In this document: positions 34,600 through 44,504 of the stretch, piece after piece
Numbering within the stretch: the stretch's first letter is position 1
Layout: every line of letters begins with the position of its first letter
NCBI GenBank assembly: GCA_030704615.1
Contig: CM060734.1
Span: 15,376,001-15,440,000 of the forward strand
Origin: Takakia lepidozioides
Taxonomy: Eukaryota; Streptophyta; Takakiopsida; Takakiales; Takakiaceae
Direction: 5' to 3'
Length of the DNA: 64,000 nucleotides
Position numbers and translations under genes: made by a program
The notes under the pieces: model-generated
What the model saw: the letters and a program-made list of their open reading frames with translations, nothing else
Databases searched by the model: none
What the model was told of the DNA's origin: nothing

Positions 34600-35080
34600 G
34601 AAGTTCTATATGATGAAAAATCTGATCCAGATATCCATCTCAATCAATTTGAAAACATGTGGCACCATTTACAATGAATCAACAGATCAGGAGAAGATTC
34701 GGTTGTTTCCTTGCTCAATGGCCAGGAAGGGCATTGAGTGGTTGGCAACATTCCAGCCAATCATTTTGAAGCTTGGGCTGATATGAAAGCAGCTTTTCAA
34801 GAAAGGTATCGATCCAACAAATCCACATTTGAAATCTTCATGGGATTACAAAATCTAAGAAAAAAGAACTGGTAGTTGACTACTTGGAGAGGATGAAGAC
34901 TATGATCAAGGAAGCTACCTCAAGCACTAGGGGATGACTTACAGAAGTCATGGTTCATCAATGGACTCCGTACTCCTGAATATGTAACTATGGTTACAGC
35001 CATGCCTAACAACACTTTGGCTGAAGCAATGGGCACTGCAAAGAAATTGGAACTTGGGCTCCACCAAAACAGAAGCAAGG
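34600..35080 (+). pseudogene. gag fragment of a Ty3/gypsy element related to the one at 50.7-56.8 kb
   Basis: In broken frames: SDPDIHLNQFENMWHHLQ, then EKIRLFPCSMARKGIEWL, then FEAWADMKAAFQERY and a final AMPNNTLAEAMGTAKKLEL. The gag at 56363-56572 has the parallel DPDVHISQFEHM and MRLFPCSLIKKASEWYARF. It is an isolated 0.5-kb fragment without LTR or pol. Confidence 0.75.
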
Positions 35081-37073
35081 ATTTTAGAACATTATGTCCA
35101 TTATTAACGGAAATTCAGACCTCATGCCTCATAAGACACAGTGCATTGGGGAGGGAAGGCGGGATACTTTGAGAGTCTTACCACTGGAAATGAACTGGAA
35201 GAGAATACGAGAGGAGTCCAACGAGGTGACAATTCTCCCTCCTCTATTTTCTTGACTCAATATTTTTTGTGCCTTGGATCTTTCAAATGTCTTCCTTTTC
35301 TCGTTGACCTGCAAGTTTCTAGAACCTCCACTGTATAGCGGACGTTCAGTTTCTGACACGTTTGGGGTTGAGACAAACAACTATTCGGATTGAAGTATTT
35401 ATGCCGTACCTGTGCATAACTTGGGTGATCCTGGGTTTAATCCTTCAACATGTGCTTTCAACTGTCCATTGGCCCATCGATGGGCTGTGTGTTGAGCACT
35501 AGGTTCTTTAAATTCACTTGACGTTGAACAAACTTTACTTTATTTTTTTTTTTTCACTTCTTTATTTCTTGGCCTCATTACTATGAGAGAGTCCGTGGGA
35601 GACTCAACTGTCCTCACAGAAGTCTTCCATTATGAGGATCAGAAATTTCATTGACTACAGAATACAAGTCATTGTCTTTCTTGGGGAGAGAATATCCTGG
35701 GATGGGTACTCGCGCATGCATGAAACTATTGATCCAAGGAATTCATTCATTCATAGGTGTGGATGAAATATTCCCATTACACCTGTCTTGATCTAATTAG
35801 AAACTTAGTGCGTGCATCAAAACCCCCTTTGCTAGTCCTGTCTTAGAAAGGCAGGGCCAACAAGATTGACCCCATGTCAAACATTCTGTTCTTTTTTGGG
35901 GAGAGAGAGGCTGGATGAGAGGGAGCCGTACAATTTTCGTTCAGAAGTCATCCACATCCAACAGCATATGTGAATGCTGTGAAGATTCCGCCAACGGCAG
36001 CAGAGTCGGGAGATTAAGGGTTAATAGAAGATGAAGTGAAGATCTTGTCGTCCAGGATGCTATCCTCCTCCTCCTCATTTCTGTGTATCCAACTGCATCA
36101 TTGGCTTGGTATCATGTACATGCTCAGCAAAGTGAGGGATTTCCACCAGCTCAAACCTTCCCCATCACCCAAGATATTCTCTTGAAAAACACCCAGTTCC
36201 TGCTCCTCTCAAGGTTGTAGAACCCCACTCCAACTATGTTCTCAACCCCGTGATTCGAGGAACCGAAGCGTCTTCCTCTTGATAAATTGTAGAAGGTCGA
36301 AGTCATCTACCCTCAAGTCCTGTCATGAAGCTGAGGGTCTTCTTATTACAACACTTCCACCCATTTTCTGAGCATATTTGCCAGTATGGAGGAGGCCTCT
36401 GTATTGGCTCTTGACATCTGCTCCTTCAATACATACCATCACAACCTTTTTGGTTTAACTTATCTGCGAGATGAGAAGTGCTGACCATCAGAAAATTCTT
36501 GCCAGAACAGTACCTTATGATGTGTAACTTTGCAGTCAAGCAGACTTCTTGAATGGAGCAGTCTCCCAAAATACTGGAGGAAGACTTTGAATCAGGTGGA
36601 TGATTGTATCACCCTTTGAATCAGGTGATACAATCATCTCCAATCAGGCATCCAACACAAACAGTATAGATAACCAGTATGTCTTTTATGACCAAGGCCA
36701 ATGCCGTGCAAAACCTCGGGTTGCATTGAATCAACAAGTTGCTAGGAACTAGGAAATACCTCAACAAATCTGGAAGTGCAATATTTATCTCTGCACTGGC
36801 TGCGCTTCCACATTCGCCTTTGCCAGCAACATGCCATCTTCTTTGGCGGTTGTTTTCCTTTCCCCGTTCTGTTCTGTCACCCTCCTGTCTGCAACAGCCA
36901 GCCAGGGCAACCGGCCAGGTAGCCAGTTCTATGGTGATGTTGGAACTAGGGTCTGTAACAAAGAAATCGCTTCACCAAATCAGGCTTATCCCCCAGGGCT
37001 GCATTGTCCCAGTAGCACTGCTGGTACATTCTCCGTCATGTTTCAAAGTGCAGGGCATAAGTTGACATACCAA
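35081..37073. other. Intergenic, no gene seen
   Basis: Two kilobases of non-coding DNA downstream of the UPF0496 gene at 37074. A 15-bp perfect inverted repeat at 36599-36638 is listed separately. Confidence 0.4.
36599..36638. repeat. Perfect hairpin, 15-bp arms with 10-base loop
   Basis: GATGATTGTATCACC (36599-36613) and GGTGATACAATCATC (36624-36638) are exact reverse complements. It looks like a local inverted duplication. Confidence 0.8.
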
Positions 37074-38120
37074 TCATGATAATTCCAAAAGTGAAGACAG
37101 ACTATCCATCCTCATAGAGCCTTGCCATGGAGAAGCAGTAATCTGCTGAACTACAATAATCCGAGCTTTATTGAGGGTCTCACAAGAAAACTTGATGTGC
37201 CCTCGAAACTCTTGCAACTGCGACCGGAAACTTCCTTGATGTTTTCTGAGCTGGTCTGCTACCACTCTCACTGCACGATAGTCTTCCCTTCTCTTTTCAC
37301 AAAAACAAATCCGACTCTTCGTGCTCTCCACGTCGTTTCGCAAGCGCGTTACCAAACAGTTGACGGTTTTCAACACCTGGAAAATAGAGTAGGTTCCTTT
37401 GCTAGCTTCCTCTAACTGGGCGTACTGAACTTCCAGCTCAACATTGTCGTATCGATGCTTAATAGCCCTCAACCTTGACCTCCAAGAATCCAGTGAAATC
37501 TTAGCTGCACCAGGCTCTGAGATTCCAATACACTTCATTGCAGCGGGCACTGCAGCACAAACTAACAGCGGTCCACCATTAGCGACTAGAAGAAATGGCA
37601 CAAATTTCTTCCGCCTCTCATTTCTTCGGAGCTTTGTGGATAAAATCGTCTTCATATGCTCCAGCTGTATGCCCATCTGATCATAGTCATCATGAACAGT
37701 CTGAAATTGGTCAAAGTCTTCCCTGGAAAATGGATTATCAGTGGCTGCAAATTTACCGAGCTCCTTCAACACCTTTCCGTGTATCCTTTTGCTAGGGTTG
37801 TCCCCGCCCTCAGACACAAGTTTGAGGGCCTCATCAATGCTCTTCTGGTTTTGTTTGGCTCGAATGATGCTTCCAAGCAATGCTCTATACATATCCGACG
37901 CCCTCTCTGTCCGATCAAAGTACAATTTCAATAGGTCGCGAACCTCTGCACTTGGCCATGTGCTTTCCCCCTCAGAAAACATCCTTTCGACCTCTTTACT
38001 GTCAGGCTTCAAGAGAGATAAAGAATCAAGCTTAAAGGATAGGTCGTCGCCAATCTCAATGCACGAGTTGCTAAGGATGGTCTCGTTATCGACACCGTCG
38101 CTGCTCCCGTTCGATGTCAT
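37074..38120 (-). CDS. UPF0496 family (AT14A-like) membrane protein
   Basis: A 348-residue single-exon protein with the size and layout of plant UPF0496 (DUF677) proteins: helical N-terminus, the family segment KVLKELGKFAATDNPFSREDF (about residues 116-136), a hydrophobic stretch at about 172-200 that may span or dip into a membrane, then long coiled-coil-like helices to the C-terminus. AT14A in Arabidopsis is linked to wall-membrane-cytoskeleton connection; the molecular function of most members is unknown. It is a paralogue of the gene at 40803, which shares KVLKEL and NPFS at the same place but has introns. The pair is divergent, with 2.7 kb between start codons. The frame is intact and the ATG at 38120 gives the full family length. 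Confidence 0.85.
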   Translation of the reverse strand: MTSNGSSDGVDNETILSNSCIEIGDDLSFKLDSLSLLKPDSKEVERMFSEGESTWPSAEVRDLLKLYFDRTERASDMYRALLGSIIRAKQNQKSIDEALKLVSEGGDNPSKRIHGKVLKELGKFAATDNPFSREDFDQFQTVHDDYDQMGIQLEHMKTILSTKLRRNERRKKFVPFLLVANGGPLLVCAAVPAAMKCIGISEPGAAKISLDSWRSRLRAIKHRYDNVELEVQYAQLEEASKGTYSIFQVLKTVNCLVTRLRNDVESTKSRICFCEKRREDYRAVRVVADQLRKHQGSFRSQLQEFRGHIKFSCETLNKARIIVVQQITASPWQGSMRMDSLSSLLELS

Positions 38121-38636
38121 TTCGCGCCCTCGGTGGCCGCCTCATACTCGCAGCCTCAGCTACAATCATTGCAGCATGCGCTTAACCACATGCCAATCCC
38201 AAGGCACAAGAAGAAGAAAAATGCAAGCAACTTACAGCTCTGTAAACTTCTCGACCATAGACGCATCCGACACCATCGCAGAAAGAGAATTAAGACTACC
38301 TGTTTCCCGGAGCTGAGATCAATCTTCTAGTTCTCTACAAATTTCGAATGGATGTCTGTTTCCGAGATATGCGATCAGTACTAACATCTCACCAGTCACT
38401 GAATGCCAAAGACTTGAATCCGAAGCCATGACTCTCACAGAAACCCTAAATCGCAAGACAAGAAACGCGGTGCCAAACAGGATAGACGAAGATCGACATA
38501 CTAACTAGCTTTAACTATTTAATTTCATTTCATTTCCTGTCAATTAGCTTACAGTATTATTACGTACTGGCCTCCCCAAAATTTCAGTCCGGGCAGCGAA
38601 AGGGGCAGAATGGCCCGGCCCTGACCGTTCCATCGC

Positions 38637-38806
38637 GTTATGGTCAGCTACAGAAACTGCCCGAAACAGCCAACTTACTCGGCATTCTGCGACCTGCTGG
38701 GGCATTCTGCGACCTACTCGGGCATTCTGCTACCCCACTCGACTCGAATATTCTGCCATTTAACGGAGGGGCAAAAATGGCAGAAAAACCACCTCCTGAC
38801 CATAAC
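38637..38806. repeat. Short inverted-repeat element with internal triplication
   Basis: GTTATGGTCAG (38637-38647) and CTGACCATAAC (38796-38806) are exact inverted copies 170 bases apart end to end. Inside, a GCATTCTGCGACC(T)-type unit occurs three times (about 38690-38735). No target-site duplication is evident. Confidence 0.5.
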
Positions 38807-38819
38807 AGTACTACCGTAC

Positions 38820-39143
38820 TTACCTAGCTTATTAGGCACTTCCGCGCCTAATAATTAATACAAATGGATTATTATTATTATTATTATTTTTGGTTGAATA
38901 TTATAAGGCAGATTCGTTTTTATTATTTAGGCACCTCACCTAGGTAATTTCCAAACATTAGGCATGTATTACAGTCGACCCTATTGTTGAGGTAATTTTC
39001 TCTTAAGAAAAACATAATGGTTTTGAAAATAGATTCCAGCAATTAGGCACTTCTCAGGAAATTTTTCCAAGTTTTTTCAAAAATGTTCTAAATTTAATTA
39101 GACACTTGATTTTAAATTAATTATTGCCTAATAAGCTAGGTAA
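38820..39143. mobile_element. Candidate 324-bp MITE with 19-bp inverted termini
   Basis: TTACCTAGCTTATTAGGCA at 38820-38838 is perfectly inverted at 39125-39143. The body is AT-rich and repeats TTAGGCAC several times. Length, A/T content and perfect termini fit a miniature inverted-repeat element, but the flanks show no clear duplication, so the superfamily is undetermined. Confidence 0.6.
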
Positions 39144-39288
39144 TCCCTCTAGAGTGAAAGGGAATGGTACTACGTGACCCCATTTGTCGCTGGCAACTGT
39201 CATTGGGTTCCGATGGTTGAAATGCGCCACGTGGTACCAACTACAATTGTCGCATATCGGTTGGAGCGCTGCGGCGTAGCCGCGACGT

Positions 39289-39296
39289 TATAAAAG
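39289..39296 (+). promoter_or_regulatory. Candidate TATA box upstream of UPF0496 gene 2
   Basis: TATAAAAG in a GC-rich context, about 1.5 kb upstream of the start codon at 40803. It would need a long or spliced leader, so the link is tentative. Confidence 0.3.
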
Positions 39297-40802
39297 CGCC
39301 TTTCTGTACGTGAGCTACAACACACTTTCCATCTCCATCTGCGGATGAACGTGCAACAGAACTACTCGTCCAGTTCCTTGGAGCGGATGAATGTCTCTCC
39401 ATCCGCTCAGTTGGCGTGATGTTCCTGGCTGTATGAGTAACCAGCTGTGGATGCTGACTCATAACGGATGTCATCTTGTCGATATGGATGAATGTCGTGG
39501 AGTCTGACGCGCCATAACCATATGGTGGACCCGTTGTCAGAGGCCGCTTGCAATTTTCCTGTCCGAGTCTGACACACATTCATTCTCTTTAATAGGTCTG
39601 AAGCTTTGGATTACGGGCAATCGACAAAGTATATATCGGAACGCGTGCTCAATGGGTTTTTTGCGAAGTTGGTCACACGCCACCACCCGAGGGATGGTTG
39701 CAACAATGCAATCCGGTCTCACACAAGGGCCTTGACGCCCACGCCCTTACCCCACAATTTCTGGAGCATAAACCGAGATTCGCAGAGAATGGCTTTTAAC
39801 TTAGTATAGACAGAACATTTTTGCGTGCAGAAAAAAAAGAAAAAACAGAAAAGAGTGCAAGGTACCTTCGACGAGGAGTGAGGGAGACGAGAGAGAGAGG
39901 GCGGGCAGTGGGCTGCAGTAGCATGCAAGCCTTGCCCAACGCAGTGTGCGATGGAGGGCAGCCTTTTGCTTTCATCCTGAGTGATCGGTGCCTGGGTGTC
40001 CACTCTAGTGCACACTCTGTCGTCATTGCTTCATTTCAACGCCGTCTCAGCTCCGAAAGGATCCAGCTGTTGTGCTGCCCCTGCTGAGGGAGAGTTTGGG
40101 TGGCTCACGAGTCCGTCTCTTGTGGGCTTCAGGTCCCGCTTGAGGTCCACAGTTCGACGGGAGGCGAAGTGAAGTCTGGAGCTGCACTATCAGTTTCCCA
40201 TGGGGACTAGTTTTGCATGCAGTTGTCTGGATGTGCCTTCTTGCGCCTGAAGTAACCTTTGCCAGCGACGAGCCTGCATTACGAGGGGGATTGGGTACTC
40301 TTTGTTACATGCTGGGGACACTCTGGAGTTTGAATGCATAGCTGGAAATCAGCATGATCCAGCATACTCCTTCGACGCTATTAGAGCGCCGCACACGTAT
40401 CATGTAGAACTTGGGTCATCGGTATTGAGGAAGGACGTACAAGTAAGAGGCTTTTCACTTCTGTGCGCGAATTTATCTTCTGGGGTTCAAGCTTCCATTC
40501 GAAGAGATGTGACTGAAGAACTATTTTAAGATGCCTACGATGTTTTCGGACAGATTATATGAGCCGGGTCTTTGAAGCATGGGGGAGACCGCCATTTAAT
40601 TCTTCCTGCGAGCGATCTATCCTCCAAGTGCAACTTTCGAAGGGAGCGCTTTGACGCCGTAGCTCGTTTTCCAAAATATACTAGCTTCTTGTTGTGCAGA
40701 CGAGCTTCATTTCAGGTCTATCCCACATTCTAAGCGCTCTTGCTTGTCCCCAGGAGGTAAAAACAACTCCTAAGCAGAAGCATTAGCCGGTGTGGCTTTA
40801 AT

Positions 40803-43800
40803 ATGGGTAACAATCACAGTACTCGCAGCCAGTCGGTCAAGCCTCTGCCACAGGTCAATCTGGCAGATTACGAGTCTGCTTGCAAAAGCGATCCTGCTGT
40901 GAGAAAATTTGATGAGAGTCTTCATACTCGCACAACGGAAGCACTTTCCAGCTTGGCGGACGGGGTGGATAAGGATGGTGGGCTGTCGTTCGAATCCCTC
41001 AAGGTGGTAACCACAAGTTTGTTCAAGGTAGATCAGGAGGTGGTAGACATAATATTAAGTTCTAAGGAAGATGTGTGGGCCAATGAGGAGTTGAAGCATC
41101 TCGTGGATGAGTATTTCGAATGCACTTTAGAGGCCTTGGGTTTCTGCACAGTGCTTGACAATGATGTGAAGCGCTCCGAAGAAAAATTGGACATCCTTCA
41201 GGTGGGTTTCAATCTCCATTTCAATGAAAATCCTAATTCAAAAGCTGGTTAACACATGCCAGCCAATTTTTGTTGGCCAATCAGCACCCTTGGGCCTTCA
41301 TTCTGAGAGTTTATAATCTTGGAGTCTAGATAAGGGCAGGGGGTGTGGTCCCGAGACCAGACAAAAGAGGAGATCTTTTAGATGTTCTAGTCTAACTCTA
41401 TAGTGAGGTCAGCTGCAAAACTGGTGTTGTGTCTCAGCTCTCTTCGAAGAAGCAATCTTCCAAAGCCAAATCGACCCCCTTTAAGTTTGATGTGCTGCCA
41501 ATCTAATGTAATCCCAACAACGCAGTTTGACCTTAGAACACCTCCACATAAGGTCAGCATGGATCCCACTGATGAGGTTCTGCCAAACTTGAAGGTGTTA
41601 GAGATAAAAAGCTAGACTCATTTCCTGCCATCCACGGGAGGCCATTCTGAATGATGGTAACACCTTGAGGACTGGAGGAGGAAAGGTTTATTCAAATCAG
41701 TGTATTAGTTTTCCATCTCTATAATTGCTTTTTGTGTTTGTCTTCACTGGTCTAGATCCAGACAAGTTGTGGTTGCTCTGTCCTACTACATCCACCAGGT
41801 TGACCATGAACATCATCATTATTGACAATTCTTAAGGTTTTACGCTGTGCAGGTATGGTAGCAATCAGACAATGCAATCCAATTTTAGCCTTGGCTGCCT
41901 CCCTCCTCTGTCCATATCTAGCATGTGCTCAACAGCATTTAGATTTATGCAAGCATGAATGGCGCATTTCTCCCTCTTCCTTGCTACCCCAATTCAAACC
42001 AGTGTCTCCTTCCCTGTCTCCTGGGGGGGGAGCAAATGTGTGACCGTCTGAAGCAATTATCGCCTCAACTTCTACAGACGTGATATTACCTTTTGTAGCT
42101 TGTGCTCACAACAGATGCACTGCAGGTGGCTTTCAACCTGATGCCCCCTCATGGAAAGCCCTCCAAGGAGGAATGCGACAAGGTCCTGAAAGAGCTCCGT
42201 GACTTCGTTCAAGCTGCAAACCCGTTCTCTGAGGACTTCAACAACCAATTCAAAAAGGTATACGATCGACATCTTGCGATGCAGCTGAATCTGCAAGCAA
42301 GGAAGAAGAAGCTCGACAGCAGGCTCCGTACTGTAAAGGGATGGACTAAGGTGTCAAATGTCATTCTAGCAGCCTCTTATGCGGCTCTTTTCATCTGTTC
42401 TGTTGTTGCTGCTGCTGTTTGTGCCCCATTTGTCGCTTTAGGCATTGCTGAAGAGTCAAGAAAACCTTCTGGGTCCATGGGGAGCTGGTTCAAGCCTCTG
42501 TGTACTCGATATGAGGAGCAGATCAAAGCCCAACAGGCGATTCAGGATGCATTTAGCTCCGGAACGTATGTGACCATTCAAGATCTGAACACCATAAAAG
42601 CTCAAGTACACAGTTTAGAGGTATGTTCCAGTCTTCTGAATCTCACTGTTGTTGAGGAGCAAGGCCCTACAAAATATGATGTAGCTCTCTGTGCTTTCTT
42701 TCCTCCTTTTGACCATGTTCGTACTGCAATTAACAGGCCACTTATTATTGTCCTGCTCGTTACTTTCCTTTTCCCTGCATCCCTCTTGCGTGGTTCCATG
42801 TGCATACTTTGCCCCTTCATCTCTGTGATGTCAGAAAACCATTGGCGTGTGGTCGGGCTCAGGATTGAGCCTAGGATCTCCCCCATTACGGTGGGGTGCT
42901 CTAGCACTGAGTTATCAGTCCCGTTCTGTTCTCAGAGTGCCGTGCAAGGGCTATAGCCTTGACACCTCCAACACTCCCCCTCAAGGCATAGTCCTTATTG
43001 CTAATGCCCACCCGTTTCTGACCACTGCCACAACCTTGGCTCTGATACCGCGTCAGAAACCATTGGCGTGTGGTCAGGCTAGGGATTGAACCTAGGACCT
43101 CCCCCATTCCGGTGGGGTGCTCTACCACTGGCTACCCATCCAGTTCTGTTCTCAGTGTCATGCAAGGGCTATAGCCTTGACACCTCCAACATGTGAGGCC
43201 TGTCAGCTTGGAAGTTTCACGGCCGTGCTCTATGCGTGGGGGCCCAATGTAGGAGTTTCAGGAACTCAGTACCTAGAACGTTCCATTTACTAAGGCCATG
43301 TTTGGTGATGTTGTGTCAAGTTGGCAAATTGGACTTCAATTGTTTGTTGGTTTCTATCAAACCAGAATGTGAGTCTGACACTCATCTCTTAAAGCAGTTG
43401 AATATATTCGGTTACAGTGCAGGGGAAAACTTTCAAGTTGGTGCAAAATTACTCTGCATTTTGGGTTCTTATTTCAGATCTGAAATTGAATCTCAAGTCT
43501 GTTGGAGTGAGATAAGTTGAATTGGGGATTTCGAAGGATGTGACTCATAGTCACTGCTTCACGTTGTCTGCATGGCAGATTAAACTCACAGCAATCAAAG
43601 AGAATGTCGGCTTTGCTGGGGGACGACCGGAGGACCCCAGTTCCTTGCAATTTGTTGTGGAGGCAATTAGGAAGAAACAGGCAATGTTTATCGAGCAATT
43701 GGGAGATCTAAAGAAGTCTGTGGAAACTTCTCGTCAACATATAAGTGTGGCTAGGACGACAGTTGTGCGAAGGATTCTGGAGCCTGGTCTGGTTGAGAGA

Positions 43801-43845
43801 AGAGGAATGAAGGATAAAGTATGTTGCTGTTGTGGAGGTGGATGA
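40803..43845 (+). CDS. UPF0496 family (AT14A-like) protein, three exons
   Basis: Exons 40803-41201, 42126-42620 and 43579-43845, all phase 0, join to a 386-residue product. Splice sites: donors CAG|GTGGGT and GAG|GTATGT, acceptors CTGCAG|GTG and TGGCAG|ATT. Exon 1 begins MGNNHS, which fits an N-myristoylation signal (Gly2, Ser6), so membrane attachment is plausible. Exon 2 has the family segment KVLKELRDFVQAANPFSEDF and a strongly hydrophobic stretch (about residues 209-242, VSNVILAASYAALFICSVVA) likely to be membrane-embedded. Exon 3 contains the C-terminal helix ending near ISVARTTVVRRILE. It is a paralogue of the gene at 37074. Intron 2 is 958 bases because it holds a TRIM retroelement (42829-43191). 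The C-terminal CCCCGGG tail is unusual. Function is inferred only from the family. Confidence 0.82.
42829..42973 (-). repeat. 3' LTR of the TRIM
   Basis: 145 bases with TG...CA ends. The tRNA-like part at about 42857-42920 includes TAACTCAGTGCTAGAGCA, two mismatches from a canonical tRNA D-arm. Its T-arm has decayed. Confidence 0.92.
43051..43191 (-). repeat. 5' LTR of the TRIM
   Basis: 141 bases, direct repeat of 42829-42973. Its last base pair is CG instead of CA. The tRNA-like part (43078-43142) has TAGCCAGTGGTAGAGCA, one base short of the canonical D-arm/A box. It also has a perfect T-arm with CTAGG and CCTAG stems around the seven-base loop TTCAATC (43079-43095), which includes the B box GGTTCAATCCC. 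Confidence 0.92.
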
Positions 43846-44504
43846 ACTCTGTACTCCCAGTTCTCTTCCTGGGGAGTGCCTTATTGCTAAAAGGCTACAT
43901 CAAAGTCATTTGATGAAGATCTTCATCAGAGTCATTGGGACCTGTTGGAAGGCAGCTATGATGATAACCGTGTGGAATTGTACATGTGAGCGAATACCTG
44001 ATTGCTTTCCTGGTTGATGAGTGCAACCATCAATTAGGGTGGAGGGAGAGTCCCAGTTTTTGGCCGGTAGTTCTGCCTTCCTAGTCTTTTGGGTCGAGGT
44101 TGTTTCTTTAATCTCTTTATGCTGCGGTCACAACCTCTAGAACCAGTTTTGAAACTAGGGATATTCATGAGCTTGGTTGCTTGTACTGTTCTCCCTATGT
44201 GCTCTGTGATGAGGAGGGATTGGACAAATGGAATATGAAACCAAGTCCAGATGGTCTCGGGGGATTGAGTCTTTAGACAATTTGAACCCTTCCTCGGAGC
44301 TGCTTTATTATTGACTTGCTATTTGTTGTGGATGATTTGGGAACTGCCAACCCAAGCAAGTCACATTCACCCGTCGTCAATTGCCAGACCATGATTCAGC
44401 ATTCTACTATTTTTTCAAGGTATCAGTGATCCCATCATCATCTCGATTCTAACTCGTGGTCTATATCTCGGTATTTGGCCACACATATAACATTGAATCA
44501 CTAT
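43846..44504. other. 3' flank of UPF0496 gene 2; no gene seen
   Basis: Presumably 3' UTR followed by the junction with the retroelement block. I looked on the minus strand for the downstream ENV motif of a C5 methyltransferase and found none. Confidence 0.45.

Larger units (their letters stand above)
38121..40802. other. Shared upstream region of the two UPF0496 genes
   Basis: Contains two candidate foldback elements (38637-38806 and 38820-39143), an (ATT)n run at 38868-38889 and a plus-strand TATA-like sequence at 39289. The plus-strand stretch 39300-40800 may be a leader with introns of the 40803 gene, but no coding signal supports a separate gene. Confidence 0.45.
42829..43191 (-). mobile_element. 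TRIM retrotransposon with tRNA-like LTRs, in UPF0496 intron 2
   Basis: A complete miniature LTR element of 363 bases, read on the minus strand. The 5' LTR is 43051-43191 (starts TGTTGGAGGTG). A primer-binding site at 43038-43050 matches the initiator tRNA-Met complement with one mismatch. A 53-base spacer (42985-43037) and a polypurine tract TTGAGGGGGAG (42974-42984) follow, then the 3' LTR 42829-42973 (ends TTTTCTGACA). A 5-bp target duplication TGTGA flanks it exactly (42824-42828 and 43192-43196). It has no coding capacity, so it depends on proteins of other elements. Each LTR holds a tRNA-like segment with D-arm, anticodon-like and T-arm sequences. Confidence 0.93.

Noticed and set aside
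43078-43142. A genuine tRNA gene on the minus strand
   Set aside because: The D-arm lacks a base, no acceptor stem pairs, the anticodon loop is not seven bases, and the segment is repeated in the other LTR; it is part of the TRIM.
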